NCBI GenBank assembly: GCA_021772335.1 | Contig: JAJFMD010000005.1 | Location: 124,001-188,000, forward strand | Source: Chlamydiota bacterium | GTDB taxonomy: Bacteria > Chlamydiota > Chlamydiia > Chlamydiales > Rhabdochlamydiaceae | Length of the DNA: 64,000 nucleotides | Direction of reading: 5' to 3' | Shown here: positions 36,928 to 46,218 of the stretch, piece after piece | Numbering within the stretch: position 1 is the stretch's first letter | Layout: each line of letters opens with the position of its first letter | Program-made: the position numbers and the translations under genes | The notes under the pieces: model-generated | Database searches by the model: none | The model's input: only the letters and a program-made list of their open reading frames with translations | What the model was told of the DNA's origin: nothing

Positions 36928-36961
36928 GAAAGCCTTGAAGTAGAAAATACTTAAGGCTTTC
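36928..36961. terminator. Hairpin between convergent pheS and PhoPQ-related gene
   Basis: GAAAGCCTT and AAGGCTTTC form a perfect 9-bp stem that continues, past one bulged G, through AAGTA/TACTT to a 5-nt loop. It sits between two convergent stops. The trailing T-run is weak on both strands, but the position supports a bidirectional terminator. Confidence 0.6.
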
Positions 36962-36988
36962 CTGATGGAATAAAGGCTATGGGAGTCT

Positions 36989-38398
36989 CTAATCTATCTC
37001 AAAATGCTTAGGATCTGCTTTTGCATCATTGGCTTCAAATGGGTGCTCATCAGGAGTAATGAACACATCAGTTGTAAAGGTAAATGGAGGTGCTTTTCCG
37101 TTTGAGTATTTTAGCTCAACAAAATAGGCAGTCCATCCATTTTTCGGTGTATTGATATCGACGACATAAATACCGTCAGTCTGTTTTTTAAGAGTTGTTC
37201 CTTCCCACTTTGCGCCAATAGAATCAAAACGAAAATCACGGCTGTCTTCATTAGCAGCTTGCCACAAAGTTACTTGGAAAGGGCAGCTGCTTGTTGTAAT
37301 CAATAGTGTGCCATCTTTTTGATGAACCCAGCTAAGTACGGGTAAGGGTTTGTTGCTGATCATCGCTTCGTAAAAAGCGAGAGTGCTCTCCAAATAGTTG
37401 GTTCGTTCAATATCGTGACTACTATTTGGAACATAGCGCAGATATTTCTTTCCTAGTAAATCGTGAAAGTAGTGCTGCGAAGAGTCCGGGGGAGTATAGT
37501 CATCACCACTGGAGTTGATAATAAACTTTGGTAGAGTGAGCTTTTCACGATAGGTAAATGGGTCAATCACTGAAAAAAGCCCTTCACCCGCTCTTGTGTT
37601 CATTTTTTCTGCCAAGTGTGCAAAATCTTGAAGCGAAGAAGAGTATTGGCCGTATGTTTTATAGTTCTTTGCGATTGACTGCTTGAGGTTGATAAAGTCG
37701 CAAGAAACTGGAATGATGCCGACAACTCTGCTATCAATAACAGCAGTTAACCAGCTGACCCAAGCTCTTTTTGATCGTCCTGTTAATACAAATCCCTTGA
37801 GTTCAACGGGTTTTTTTGGAAGAGTTTTTAGAAAAGCTTCTACGCAATCCATTCCCTTAACAATCGATTTCACCATAGGAAAATGCAGAGGCCAAGATAG
37901 GTCGTTTGTTTCTAGGTATTTTTTGCAGCTTATTGCAAGAAGTTCATCTTCTTTTTGTCCTTTATGAGGAAAGTTTTGGTCGCCTGTTGGCGAAAATTTC
38001 AGAGGTTGATTAGGAATATTGTAAATTTCAGCGATCACACTATTTGATGAAATTGCAGATTGCACCAATGCATCATCAGTTTTTTCTGGCATAGGGTCAT
38101 GATGATTACCACTTCGAACAAAAAGTAGCGCCTTATCTTTCTTAACTTTATGCGGGACAATTATTTTTACCCAGTGATCCCACGTGTTTTTGTTCACTTC
38201 CTTTTCAGAGCGCCAGGTTTGCGATGTCATTTTGAGGATGTGGACGCTATACTCCTTTTCCATAATGCTTTTCTCATGATTCCAATCATAGGATTGATCA
38301 GTGGTGGTGATAAATGATTCGAGATGATTGGCTGCGATTTTTTGAGCACCAAATAATCCGAGGAGGGAAAATCCTAATAGAAATAAAGAACGATTCAT
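36989..38398 (-). CDS. Secreted PhoPQ-activated pathogenicity-related (PqaA-like) protein
   Basis: 469 residues with a signal peptide (about 1-23, SLFLLGFSLLGLFGAQKIAA). The alpha/beta-hydrolase-like core has SGNHHD, the elbow FVLTGRSKRAWVSW (Ser about 213), SSGDDYTPPDSS (acid) and PNSSHDIE (His). These match the PhoPQ_related family, in which the elbow is usually GxSKRG; here it is GRSKRA. The C-terminal about 110 residues form a beta-rich domain. Substrate is unknown in the family. Likely periplasmic or secreted. It is convergent with pheS. Confidence 0.85.
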   Translation of the reverse strand: MNRSLFLLGFSLLGLFGAQKIAANHLESFITTTDQSYDWNHEKSIMEKEYSVHILKMTSQTWRSEKEVNKNTWDHWVKIIVPHKVKKDKALLFVRSGNHHDPMPEKTDDALVQSAISSNSVIAEIYNIPNQPLKFSPTGDQNFPHKGQKEDELLAISCKKYLETNDLSWPLHFPMVKSIVKGMDCVEAFLKTLPKKPVELKGFVLTGRSKRAWVSWLTAVIDSRVVGIIPVSCDFINLKQSIAKNYKTYGQYSSSLQDFAHLAEKMNTRAGEGLFSVIDPFTYREKLTLPKFIINSSGDDYTPPDSSQHYFHDLLGKKYLRYVPNSSHDIERTNYLESTLAFYEAMISNKPLPVLSWVHQKDGTLLITTSSCPFQVTLWQAANEDSRDFRFDSIGAKWEGTTLKKQTDGIYVVDINTPKNGWTAYFVELKYSNGKAPPFTFTTDVFITPDEHPFEANDAKADPKHFEID

Positions 38399-38572
38399 AC
38401 TTATGACACATTTATAGGTTCATTTCTTTGAGATTAACAAGAGTTGCGATTTTTCTTAAATAAAATCGGTAGAATCTGTGAATTTTTGATGAGCTAGTCG
38501 CAAAATCTTCTCTCGAAGAAAATCCTTTTTAAAGCTATAAGCAGATTAAATCTAATATGCTGGAGTTCTTCA

Positions 38573-39082
38573 ATGAAATCGGTGCTGATGTTTCTAGATG
38601 ATATTTATGAAGATTTAGAGCTGTGGTATCCTAAATTGCGTCTTGAAGAAGCGGGGCACAAAGTGATCTGCGTTGGTGAAGAGAAAGGAAAAACATATAT
38701 CGGGAAACATGGCTATCCTTGTATCTCTGATGAAAGTTTTAAAAATATTGACCCCAATAATTGGAATGCGCTTATTATTCCTGGTGGATATGCACCTGAT
38801 AAAATGCGCCGCAATGAAAATGCACTCGAAATAATTCGCAGTTTTGATCAAAAGAAAAAACTCATCGCGTTTATTTGCCATGCAGGATGGATGCTTTGTT
38901 CTGCACAAATTCTTAAAGGGCGCATTGTGACTGGGACAACGGCAATTAAAGATGACTTAGAAAATGCAGGAGCACAGTTTAAAGATGAAGCTCTTGTGAT
39001 TGATCGTAACTTTATCAGCTCTCGAACTCCTAAGGATCTTCCTGTTTTTGGTAGGGCTATTGTAGAAAACTTAGTGCATTAG
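38573..39082 (+). CDS. DJ-1/PfpI family protein
   Basis: 169 residues. The nucleophile elbow is FICHAGWML (Cys about 101), with upstream LIIPGGYAPDKMRR and an early acidic partner in YEDLELWYP. These match the PfpI/YhbO class, linked to peptidase or glyoxalase/deglycase activity and stress protection. GGAG precedes the ATG. It ends 7 bp before the rhodanese gene. Confidence 0.9.
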   Translation: MKSVLMFLDDIYEDLELWYPKLRLEEAGHKVICVGEEKGKTYIGKHGYPCISDESFKNIDPNNWNALIIPGGYAPDKMRRNENALEIIRSFDQKKKLIAFICHAGWMLCSAQILKGRIVTGTTAIKDDLENAGAQFKDEALVIDRNFISSRTPKDLPVFGRAIVENLVH

Positions 39083-39089
39083 GAATGCA

Positions 39090-39401
39090 ATGTTAAAAGA
39101 AATTGATCCAAAGCAAGTCAAAGAGCGTTATGATGAATTAAATATCATTGATGTGCGTGAACTGGAAGAGTTTTTTGGCGAGCTTGGACATATTGAAAAA
39201 GCAGATTGTATTCCTCTTTCACAATTAGTAAATCATATTCACCGGCTTGATCGAAATCAGAGCTATTTGCTTGTTTGTCGTAGTGGTAGACGCTCTTTAG
39301 AAGCAATGAGTCAAATGCAGGCTGTTGGATTTGAACATTTATATAACCTTAAGGGAGGAATGCTAGCGTGGAATCAATATTGGAACAAGGAAAGCCCATG
39401 A
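39090..39401 (+). CDS. Single-domain rhodanese-like sulfurtransferase
   Basis: 103 residues. IIDVRELEEF (about 19-28) and the active-site loop CRSGRRS (Cys about 65) identify a one-domain rhodanese, which moves sulfur via a Cys persulfide. AGGA precedes the ATG. Its TGA overlaps the ATG of the next gene (ATGA), so translation is coupled. Confidence 0.92.
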   Translation: MLKEIDPKQVKERYDELNIIDVRELEEFFGELGHIEKADCIPLSQLVNHIHRLDRNQSYLLVCRSGRRSLEAMSQMQAVGFEHLYNLKGGMLAWNQYWNKESP

Positions 39402-40789
39402 CATTGCATAAGGTTTTTGTCAATCGCACCCTTAATTTAAAAAAGATTAAGTATATCGGTCTCGATATGGATCATACCTTAATCCGCTATAATAGCCAGG
39501 CATTCGAAGATCTTGCATTTCATAAGATGTGTGAAAAACTCGTCGCTAATTATAACTATCCAAAAGCCGTATTAGATTTTAAGTTTGATTTTGACTGTGC
39601 AATTCGCGGTCTTGTTCTCGATGGAAAAAATGGCAATATTCTAAAAGTCAGTCGCCATGGCGCTATTCGTATGAGTAAACATGGTACAGAAGCAATACCG
39701 TTTGCTAAGCAACAAAAGCTCTATAAGAGCATCTATATTGATCTGCAGGAGCAAAAGCGCTATTACGCAGTAGATACGATTTTTTCAATTTCTCTTGCAG
39801 TGCTCTATTCTCTACTCGTCGATCTAAAGGATTCTCAAATGGATTCTAAGATTCCCTCTTATGCAACAATGGTTGAACAGCTTATCGAGTGCATGGATGA
39901 ATGCCATACTGATGGAAGTATTAAAAAGCAGGTTGCTGAGAATCTAGAGAGTTTTGTTCACCGCGACCCACAATTAGTCGCAAATCTTGAACGCTATCGC
40001 AAACATGGAAAAAAGATCTTTATTTTGACAAATTCTGATTTTGAGTACACAAAACTTCTGCTCGATTATGCAATTACCCCTTTTTTAAAAGAGTATGATT
40101 CATGGATTGATCTCTTTGAATTCACAATTGTCAGTGCAAAAAAACCCCGTTTTTTCTATGAAAATCATCCCCTATTGCGCATTGATCCTAAAACAGGTTC
40201 AACAAGTGATCTTAAGGGTAAATTGGAACAGGGTGTTTATCTCGGGGGTAGCGCAAAAACTTTGACTCGCGATCTCGAAGTTGATGGTGATGATATTCTA
40301 TATATTGGAGACCACATTTATGGCGATATTCTCCGATTGAAAAAACATTGCAACTGGAGAACAGCTCTTGTTGTTGAAGAACTTGGAAGTGAAGTTGAAG
40401 CACTAGTGAAGGCTCTTCCTCAAATTCAGCAGATTCGTACTCTGATGGATGAAAAACATCCAATAGAGCAAGAACTCGTCGATCTTATTTCTGAGCGGAT
40501 CGAAGGGATTTCAGAGGTCCCAGAATCTAAAATTATTGAATATCAGCAACAAATCACAGCCATTGATAAAAGGGTGTCTGAGCTGATTATTAAACAACAA
40601 AAGCTCTTTAATTCCCATTGGGGAGAGGTGATGAGAGCTGGTAACGAGGAGAGCTATTTAGCCCATCAAGTCGATCGTTTTGCCTGTGTGTATATGGCAA
40701 AACTCGGTGATTTGCTCGAGCTCTCTCCACGTACTTACTTCCGAGCTCATCGCAGACCCTTGGCACATGAGTTGCCCTACCATATATAA
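39398..40789 (+). CDS. HAD-type 5'-nucleotidase (cytosolic purine nucleotidase-like)
   Basis: 463 residues from the ATG at 39398, preceded by AAGGA; a GTG-side extension to 39368 lacks a ribosome site. The HAD nucleophile motif is IGLDMDHTLIRY (about 21-32), motif II is FILTNSD (about 211-217), and motif IV is DILYIGDHIYGDI (about 296-308). The length and insert pattern match the cN-II/NT5C2-type family that hydrolyses IMP and GMP. Such nucleotidases are known in Legionella and chlamydiae. Coupled by ATGA to the rhodanese gene. Confidence 0.9.
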   Translation: MTLHKVFVNRTLNLKKIKYIGLDMDHTLIRYNSQAFEDLAFHKMCEKLVANYNYPKAVLDFKFDFDCAIRGLVLDGKNGNILKVSRHGAIRMSKHGTEAIPFAKQQKLYKSIYIDLQEQKRYYAVDTIFSISLAVLYSLLVDLKDSQMDSKIPSYATMVEQLIECMDECHTDGSIKKQVAENLESFVHRDPQLVANLERYRKHGKKIFILTNSDFEYTKLLLDYAITPFLKEYDSWIDLFEFTIVSAKKPRFFYENHPLLRIDPKTGSTSDLKGKLEQGVYLGGSAKTLTRDLEVDGDDILYIGDHIYGDILRLKKHCNWRTALVVEELGSEVEALVKALPQIQQIRTLMDEKHPIEQELVDLISERIEGISEVPESKIIEYQQQITAIDKRVSELIIKQQKLFNSHWGEVMRAGNEESYLAHQVDRFACVYMAKLGDLLELSPRTYFRAHRRPLAHELPYHI

Positions 40790-40815
40790 TAAGATCTTTT
40801 ATTGATGAATAAGAC

Positions 40816-40843
40816 TTGATTTTTTTGAATTTGAGCTTATAAT
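40816..40843 (+). promoter_or_regulatory. tRNA-Ser promoter
   Basis: TTGATT (40816-40821) and a perfect TATAAT (40838-40843) are separated by 16 bp. Start is expected near 40850, 10 bp before the tRNA. Confidence 0.65.
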
Positions 40844-40859
40844 TTTGACCTTCCTATTT

Positions 40860-40944
40860 GGAAGGATGGCAGAGTGGCCGAATGCGGCTGTCTTGAAAAC
40901 AGTTGTCGGGTGACCGACCGTGGGTTCGAATCCTACTCCTTCCG
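40860..40944 (+). tRNA. tRNA-Ser (TGA)
   Basis: An 85-nt class II tRNA. The acceptor GGAAGGA/TCCTTCC is perfect, with discriminator G as in serine tRNAs. The anticodon loop CTTGAAA gives TGA. A long variable arm (GTCGGGTGACCGAC) and a T arm around GTTCGAATC follow. CCA is not encoded. It has its own promoter and terminator. Confidence 0.96.
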
Positions 40945-40954
40945 AATTTTCAAT

Positions 40955-40996
40955 AAATCTAAGCCCTTGATTTTGAATTAGGGCTTAGATTTTTTG
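40955..40996 (+). terminator. Rho-independent terminator of tRNA-Ser
   Basis: A perfect 13-bp stem (AAATCTAAGCCCT / AGGGCTTAGATTT) with a 12-nt loop, followed by TTT. It lies 10 bp after the tRNA. Its right arm overlaps the stop region of the convergent small-protein gene. Confidence 0.9.
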
Positions 40997-41358
40997 TTTT
41001 GTGTCTTTCTTGGGCCTGTTGCAGGTTTATTAGAAGGCCAAAGGATTTTTCTAGACCAGTGATTAGCGCTCCATGGATCATCTTTTGTGGGCTCTCCTTT
41101 TTTGTTTCTAATATTTGCGGATCTTGCTAAGTAGCTTTTTTTAGCTTTGATGCTGTAGTTATGTCCATATCCCAATGATCCAAAGTGTACAATCTTTCCT
41201 TGTGGTTTCCCATCTAGTGTTTTTGAAGCTAAAACCATCATTTTTTTACCTTTGGATGTTGATTTAATGGGTTTGTTTAGCTTCCATAACCTACCGCGAT
41301 AGCAATATTTATCCCCAACTTTCTTTAATTTTGCTAGTTCAATGCCTTTTGATAACAT
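40978..41358 (-). CDS. Small basic protein with DPWSANHWSRKILWP motif, function unknown
   Basis: 126 residues from the ATG at 41358, which has AAAGGAG 6 nt upstream (the frame opens earlier at 41400 without such a site). Very basic, with HFGSLGYGHNY (about 70-80) and DPWSANHWSRKILWPS near the C-terminus. I recall similar Trp- and Tyr-rich short proteins in viral and phage genomes (possibly DUF5754-like), but cannot confirm a family. The tail is low-complexity and Lys-rich. It follows the lipase-like gene, overlapping the longer reading only. Confidence 0.72.
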   Translation of the reverse strand: MLSKGIELAKLKKVGDKYCYRGRLWKLNKPIKSTSKGKKMMVLASKTLDGKPQGKIVHFGSLGYGHNYSIKAKKSYLARSANIRNKKGEPTKDDPWSANHWSRKILWPSNKPATGPRKTQNKKSKP

Positions 41359-41371
41359 AATAATCTCCTTT

Positions 41372-42190
41372 TTAAGCTGAAAGATCTCTGGAACTATCAA
41401 TTTTAATTGTTAGCCACTCGACAATTTGTTTTGCGATTTTTGGGCAGTAGAGAATGCTATTATGACTATATCCTGAGACATGAAGCTCTCGCGTTTTGTC
41501 AATGCCTAAAAATGCTGAATTGTGAGGGACGACAACATAATCTGTACGGGTTCCAATCGTGAAATATGTGGTTGTTTTGTTGGCTAGAATACGTTTTTTT
41601 AATGCGCATACCTTTGGCGATTTATATCCAAGATCCTCCGGAGCAAGACGTGTCGAAAGGAGAAGATTTGCTATTTTAGTTCCATCTAATGGAGCTGCTA
41701 GAGTAATGACAGTTGTGATATCAACCAGATCTTTTTGCGCGAGATACTCGGTATAATAGGCGACAACAATGCCTCCTCGCGATGCGCCGAGCAATCGAAT
41801 TTTATTGGTTCTATGTAAGACAATGACTTCCTTGATTTTTTTTTGTAGTTCTTTAGCATGTGCTTCGATGCTTATCCAAGGATCTTCAAATTGAATGACA
41901 TGAATAGGACCAATATGTGCTTTTTCTAGATAATCACGCAGTATATTGAAGTTGGTTTTATGCCCAGTATGTCCATGAACTAGAATGATTGGTTCGGCTG
42001 TGCCGCAAAGAGAGTATTCTTCGCAGCCATTCATCCTCCCTTGAACATGTTGAATTTGACTTCTAACTTCTTCACGAAAAGCTGTTAGATAGTCATAGAT
42101 TAGAGAAAATCGATTTTTTGCTTTTCGCAAAAAATCCAATTCATGAGCAGTGACCTCGTCAGGAGGAGGCTTTTCAATATGTTCGTTCAT
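41372..42190 (-). CDS. Alpha/beta hydrolase, lipase-like
   Basis: 272 residues. IILVHGHTGHKTNF (about 68-81) is the lipase-type oxyanion-hole loop, GASRGG (about 134-139) the nucleophile elbow, TRTDYVV supplies a likely Asp and SHNS a likely His near the C-terminus. It resembles short PGAP1/LipA-type lipases, with no signal peptide. It lies 13 bp upstream of the small basic gene, so the two are probably co-transcribed. Confidence 0.82.
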   Translation of the reverse strand: MNEHIEKPPPDEVTAHELDFLRKAKNRFSLIYDYLTAFREEVRSQIQHVQGRMNGCEEYSLCGTAEPIILVHGHTGHKTNFNILRDYLEKAHIGPIHVIQFEDPWISIEAHAKELQKKIKEVIVLHRTNKIRLLGASRGGIVVAYYTEYLAQKDLVDITTVITLAAPLDGTKIANLLLSTRLAPEDLGYKSPKVCALKKRILANKTTTYFTIGTRTDYVVVPHNSAFLGIDKTRELHVSGYSHNSILYCPKIAKQIVEWLTIKIDSSRDLSA

Positions 42191-42475
42191 AAAAACAATT
42201 GACTAATAATGTATATGTTTTCTACTTATATTTTAGCATTATTTGATTATTTTTAAATTAATATTTTAACAAATTTGCAATTGAATAGTTTTAAGTGGTT
42301 TAGCTTTTTTGAAGGCTAGAATCAATTTTATTGAGATTGAGTAGTTTATGTTAAAAATATTCTCTTCTTAATATAAGAAAATTGTAGTGCTGCAGATAAG
42401 GAATCGTATGAATTTCAATGTGTTATGAATTAGCTCATCATCAAAACATATAATAATTTTGAGCTGAGCTGTTAG

Positions 42476-43240
42476 TTACTGAAGATTGCGAGTAAAAGTA
42501 ATGCCAGATGCTTTTTCGATTTCTTCAAGAGATACCTCATATTGATCAATGCCTTCATTCAAAGCCTCATTGGGAATCAGATAGCATTTTGTATCCCAAT
42601 CTCGCTTCTTTTTCGCAAAGATTACCTTGTAAAAAGCGGTGGGTACTGCGAGTTGATTAGGGCCGATTAAACGGTAGTTCATTTGATTTTCTGACGCGAG
42701 AAATAGGGGGCCTGTAAAGACATCGAGCGATTGATATTCCTTTGTCCACGCCCTCACTTTTTGTTCAAGCTCTCTCCAGACGCCTTCTTTGAGTTTTCTC
42801 GCTTGAGGAACGATATTCGAAAGGTAATAAGTGTCGGCCATAGCTGCTAAATGATTGCGGCGATCCATGGGCGGACATAGATAAGCCTTTTCAAATTCAT
42901 CGCTGCGATAATCTCCGAGCTGCGTTCGAAAAGGAGCGGGGATTTCAGGATCTTCGTGTACTTTAAAGAGCATTTTCTCTTGAGCCGATTGCAAGTTTTC
43001 AGAAGTAAGGTGTTCCCAAACCCAGTTTGCAGTTTTGCGCTTAAGATCATATCCAAGAGAATAGCCTTGACGATGAATAATGATTTCTGTGCGGGGGATT
43101 CCTATTGCTTCGAGTAGAGCTGGCGCTTTAGTTTCTTGTATGTTTTCAGACTCAGGGCTTCTCTTTAAAAATGAGAACATACCTACGAAAACAATCCCTG
43201 TAAAAACACCGAGCAAAAAACTAAGATAAGACTTCTTCAT
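42476..43240 (-). CDS. NUC1-like (DNA/RNA non-specific endonuclease fold) protein with altered active site
   Basis: 254 residues with an N-terminal membrane anchor (about 5-25). The layout follows EndoG/Serratia-type nucleases: GYSLGYDLKRKTANWV, then DYRSDEFEKAYLCPPMDRR (about 109-127), AMADTYYLSNIVPQ (about 133-146) and LKEGVWRELE. Where the family has DRGH, this has EKAY, and where the metal-binding Asn sits (LNxGxW) it has LKEG. The general-base His and the second Asn are therefore missing. It could be inactive, or use other residues. Start and fold are supported by length; catalytic activity is not. Confidence 0.72.
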   Translation of the reverse strand: MKKSYLSFLLGVFTGIVFVGMFSFLKRSPESENIQETKAPALLEAIGIPRTEIIIHRQGYSLGYDLKRKTANWVWEHLTSENLQSAQEKMLFKVHEDPEIPAPFRTQLGDYRSDEFEKAYLCPPMDRRNHLAAMADTYYLSNIVPQARKLKEGVWRELEQKVRAWTKEYQSLDVFTGPLFLASENQMNYRLIGPNQLAVPTAFYKVIFAKKKRDWDTKCYLIPNEALNEGIDQYEVSLEEIEKASGITFTRNLQ

Positions 43241-43343
43241 TATGACCTAGATAAAAGAAAAAATCTTATTATGAAGCTTGTTGAAGTGCAATATCTTTCT
43301 TCTTTTTTTTATTTGAAGAGAGCTCTTGAGAATAGTTACAAGG

Positions 43344-44819
43344 CTACTGCTTCGTATGAGAGGAGGCGTGGAATGATTGGCGCAATTGATCAGCTATACC
43401 TGTTCCTCTCGTATGAGGGGAGTAAATAATCAAAAGATCAATTACATCGCTCCACGCTCTTTTGGATATCACCTTTTCGATCGGAATACGCTCATTTTGG
43501 GCAGTAATTTCTACGGTATCTAAAAACGAGCAGCTTAGTGTTGTAAAATCTTCCACCTTATATTTTTGAGCACCAAGCAGCTTTTTAAAAGGCTCTATAA
43601 AATGAGTCTGAATAAGAGTGTTTTTATTAAGTCCCGATACTATAGAAAACTCCCAGATCTTTTTGAACTGCCCAGCTGATTCTTTGGAGCTAAAAATTGC
43701 GCACAAAAGGTTAAGAGGATGTGCATCTTTTTCTAAGCCTTCAAAAAAATCAACCATCATAGGCTTGTTATTAACCTTGTGCATTACAATGGTCTCTAAT
43801 TCAGCAACCGGTTTATTTGCAAATGCTTGAATAAGTCCTAGGAAATATCCGCTATGGGTTTCTGATAATTCTAGCGTCAGAGGTTTGTCTTCAGGCTCTT
43901 CTAACTCAAGTCCATCTTCTATTTGTTGTTTTAGTTCTGCTCGTTTTTCTTCAGGACATTCTGAAAGTGGCTTTCCACATACATGTCCGAGAAGAGATTC
44001 AATGGCGTCTTCTAAATCGCTTTTATTTGTGCTTGTTAATTTTTCTAAATGATCAGGATTGATATTGAGTTCGACAGCAAATTTTAGCAAATAGGGTTTG
44101 ACTCCATTTTTTGCGTTCATCAGTTGCATTTTATCGATCCACCCAAGTTTTTCACCGCTGCCATAGAGAAAGCTACGCCAAAGAGAAGCGAAACTTTGTT
44201 TATGGTACGGTTTTTTTCCGCGCTCTTTATAAAGCGAGGCTAATTTGCTTCTTATAGCAATTGTTTCTCCTGAACTAAATTTACCGGTATCTGATTCAAG
44301 CGTAATTTCTTTGTCACTCAGAATAACCCAAAGGAAAAAAAGAGGGTGTAGGGCTAAAAGTTCATCTCCATATTTTTGAAGAGTTTTTTCATGTGAAAAA
44401 GCTTCAAAGGTACCGCTTCCAAGACAATGGATGATAAAGGCAATTTTTCCCTTCTCAGTTTGTGTGACAGGGAATCCTTTTGCAGATAAAATTTCCGTTT
44501 TATCAAGTTGGTTTAGAATGTCATCGCATACCTTTGATTGCTCAGAGAGCATTTTAGAATGAGGCTTATTCATCCGAAATAGCCAGCGGAAAAAACGGAC
44601 GATACCTTCCCAGATCATTTTGAAAAAAACGACAAACTTAGAAGGTCCTTTATGTTTTTTTATCTTTTTAGGTTTAGAGATTTCAGTGGGTTTGGAATTA
44701 ACTTCTTGCATTGAAGAAATAGAATCTGTGCGATTTAGTTTGGGGGAAGCGGGAGGTGGGGGAGCTTCTAATGAATGAAGGTCAACCGGGGTGTGCTTTT
44801 CAGCATCTTCAATTCTCAT
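43344..44819 (-). CDS. Two-module helical protein A of a four-member tandem family, candidate effector
   Basis: 491 residues. A Pro/Ser-rich N-terminus (about 1-55) is followed by a Lys patch and an aromatic hydrophobic segment (about 61-82, FVVFFKMIWEGIVRFFRWLF). Two related modules follow. Module 1 carries ALHPLFFLWVILSD and LLKFAVELNINPDHL. Module 2 carries AHPLNLLCAIFSS and ends with KRAWSDVIDLL. The same pattern recurs in the three genes upstream. No known domain was recognised. It is the last gene of the run, 20 bp after member B. The layout (disordered head, membrane-active segment, helical body) suggests a secreted membrane-associated protein; this is inference. Confidence 0.8.
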   Translation of the reverse strand: MRIEDAEKHTPVDLHSLEAPPPPASPKLNRTDSISSMQEVNSKPTEISKPKKIKKHKGPSKFVVFFKMIWEGIVRFFRWLFRMNKPHSKMLSEQSKVCDDILNQLDKTEILSAKGFPVTQTEKGKIAFIIHCLGSGTFEAFSHEKTLQKYGDELLALHPLFFLWVILSDKEITLESDTGKFSSGETIAIRSKLASLYKERGKKPYHKQSFASLWRSFLYGSGEKLGWIDKMQLMNAKNGVKPYLLKFAVELNINPDHLEKLTSTNKSDLEDAIESLLGHVCGKPLSECPEEKRAELKQQIEDGLELEEPEDKPLTLELSETHSGYFLGLIQAFANKPVAELETIVMHKVNNKPMMVDFFEGLEKDAHPLNLLCAIFSSKESAGQFKKIWEFSIVSGLNKNTLIQTHFIEPFKKLLGAQKYKVEDFTTLSCSFLDTVEITAQNERIPIEKVISKRAWSDVIDLLIIYSPHTRGTGIADQLRQSFHASSHTKQ

Positions 44820-44839
44820 GCAACAGCACTAATTTGTGG

Positions 44840-46153
44840 CTATGTTAGAATAATTTTTAAGAGTTTATCCCATTCGTTATTTTCACACATTTCTTTTATT
44901 TGATCTGAAGCAATATTCTGCTTTTCGATAAACATTTGCAGATGCGCATTGGCTATAGGTTGCAGAGAGCTGAGCTGAGTATTGAGCTCAGTAAAAAACA
45001 ATTGTCGGCGCTCTTCTCGGTGAGGATCGATCGCTTTTTTTGGTTCAAGATTTGAAGAATTTGTGGCCCAAGCAACGAGTTTATCAAGGACGCCTTTATC
45101 TTGTTCTCTTTCTACAACAGGTTCAGGTTTTTTCTCAGAGAGCCAGTCGTGATGCTTCGATGTTTTAAGATGCTCTAATATTGCTAGAGGAGAACTCTCT
45201 TTAAGAGCTTCCCAATCTGGGTGTATATCTTCACCATTAATGAAGGATTCAGTGATGTTATCTAGATGCGTCTCTTGCTCTTCAGATACCATGCCATAAT
45301 CGGGCGCGAGTTCAACTACATCTACAAAGTGACCGAGATCAAGGGTTTCATTCTTTAAAGCATCAACTAAGCTCTTAATAAAAACTTCCCATGGGAATTC
45401 ATGCGTACTCGCATCGACATTTTCAACAACTTTCATCAATTCATCATAATTGATATCTAGTGCTTTAGCAAAACCGGGAAGATATTGTCTTAACTGCCCT
45501 GCATCATCTTTTTGCTGGAACATTTGATCGAGAGATTCTGATTTTAAACTGCTGAGCATTGCTTTGTAGTTGCCGCGTAAGAACATTGTAAAGTTGTCAC
45601 GTTTAGATTTGTCTCGGTTGCCGTAATAGGAGCATAATTTGTTAAAATCTGACTTAAATTTTTCATCATCTGTTGTGAATACAAGTTCTAAAAGTTTTAA
45701 GGGGTGAACATCTTCTCTGCGTATTCTGTCGAAACACTGTTTTAAGCGCGCAGGATTTTTACTAAAGCCTTCAGAGAGAATAATGACGATCTCTCTAATG
45801 GTCTGTTCTTCTCCTTTGTAGGATAGGGCGTTATAAGGCTTGCAAGCAGGGTTAGTGTAGGTTGTTTGTTGCTCAGGAGGCTTTTGAAAAGTGAGGCGAG
45901 CTGCAGATACGCGTTTTGCTTTTTTTATGCCAAACATCTTAGCAAATGCAAGTGCGATATACAGCCATATTTTGATGAAGAAATTGGCAATTTTTTTTCC
46001 AACGCTCGTTTTCTTCTTCTTTGGAGGCGTTTTTTTAACAGGAGCACATGATTCTATTGTATCTTTAGGGTGTAAGGGTCTAGAAGGTGGAGCGGATTCT
46101 GTAGAATTCGAAGAAAGTGGAACGATAGTACTATCGATAGGTGAGACTTTCAT
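44840..46153 (-). CDS. Two-module helical protein B of the tandem family
   Basis: 437 residues. Head rich in Ser/Pro (1-36), a Lys patch (KKTPPKKKKTSVGKK), then a hydrophobic helix (about 56-72, IANFFIKIWLYIALAFAKMF). Module 1 has VHPLKLLELVFTTDDEKF (about 150-167) and LPGFAKALDINYDEL (about 228-242). Module 2 is shorter, with SSPLAILEHL and a C-terminal NNEWDKLLKIIL. Family and function not recognised. AGGCAG precedes the ATG. It lies 65 bp after member C and 20 bp before member A. Confidence 0.8.
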   Translation of the reverse strand: MKVSPIDSTIVPLSSNSTESAPPSRPLHPKDTIESCAPVKKTPPKKKKTSVGKKIANFFIKIWLYIALAFAKMFGIKKAKRVSAARLTFQKPPEQQTTYTNPACKPYNALSYKGEEQTIREIVIILSEGFSKNPARLKQCFDRIRREDVHPLKLLELVFTTDDEKFKSDFNKLCSYYGNRDKSKRDNFTMFLRGNYKAMLSSLKSESLDQMFQQKDDAGQLRQYLPGFAKALDINYDELMKVVENVDASTHEFPWEVFIKSLVDALKNETLDLGHFVDVVELAPDYGMVSEEQETHLDNITESFINGEDIHPDWEALKESSPLAILEHLKTSKHHDWLSEKKPEPVVEREQDKGVLDKLVAWATNSSNLEPKKAIDPHREERRQLFFTELNTQLSSLQPIANAHLQMFIEKQNIASDQIKEMCENNEWDKLLKIILT

Positions 46154-46218
46154 ATTATCTGCCTATAAAATAAATTTAGATTGGAGAGTTTATCATATAG
46201 ACAGATATATCGACAAGA

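Noticed and set aside
42191-42475. 285-bp gap between the lipase-like and NUC1-like genes, searched for a small gene or RNA
   Set aside because: Very AT-rich with no ORF, hairpin or tRNA seen; probably promoter region.
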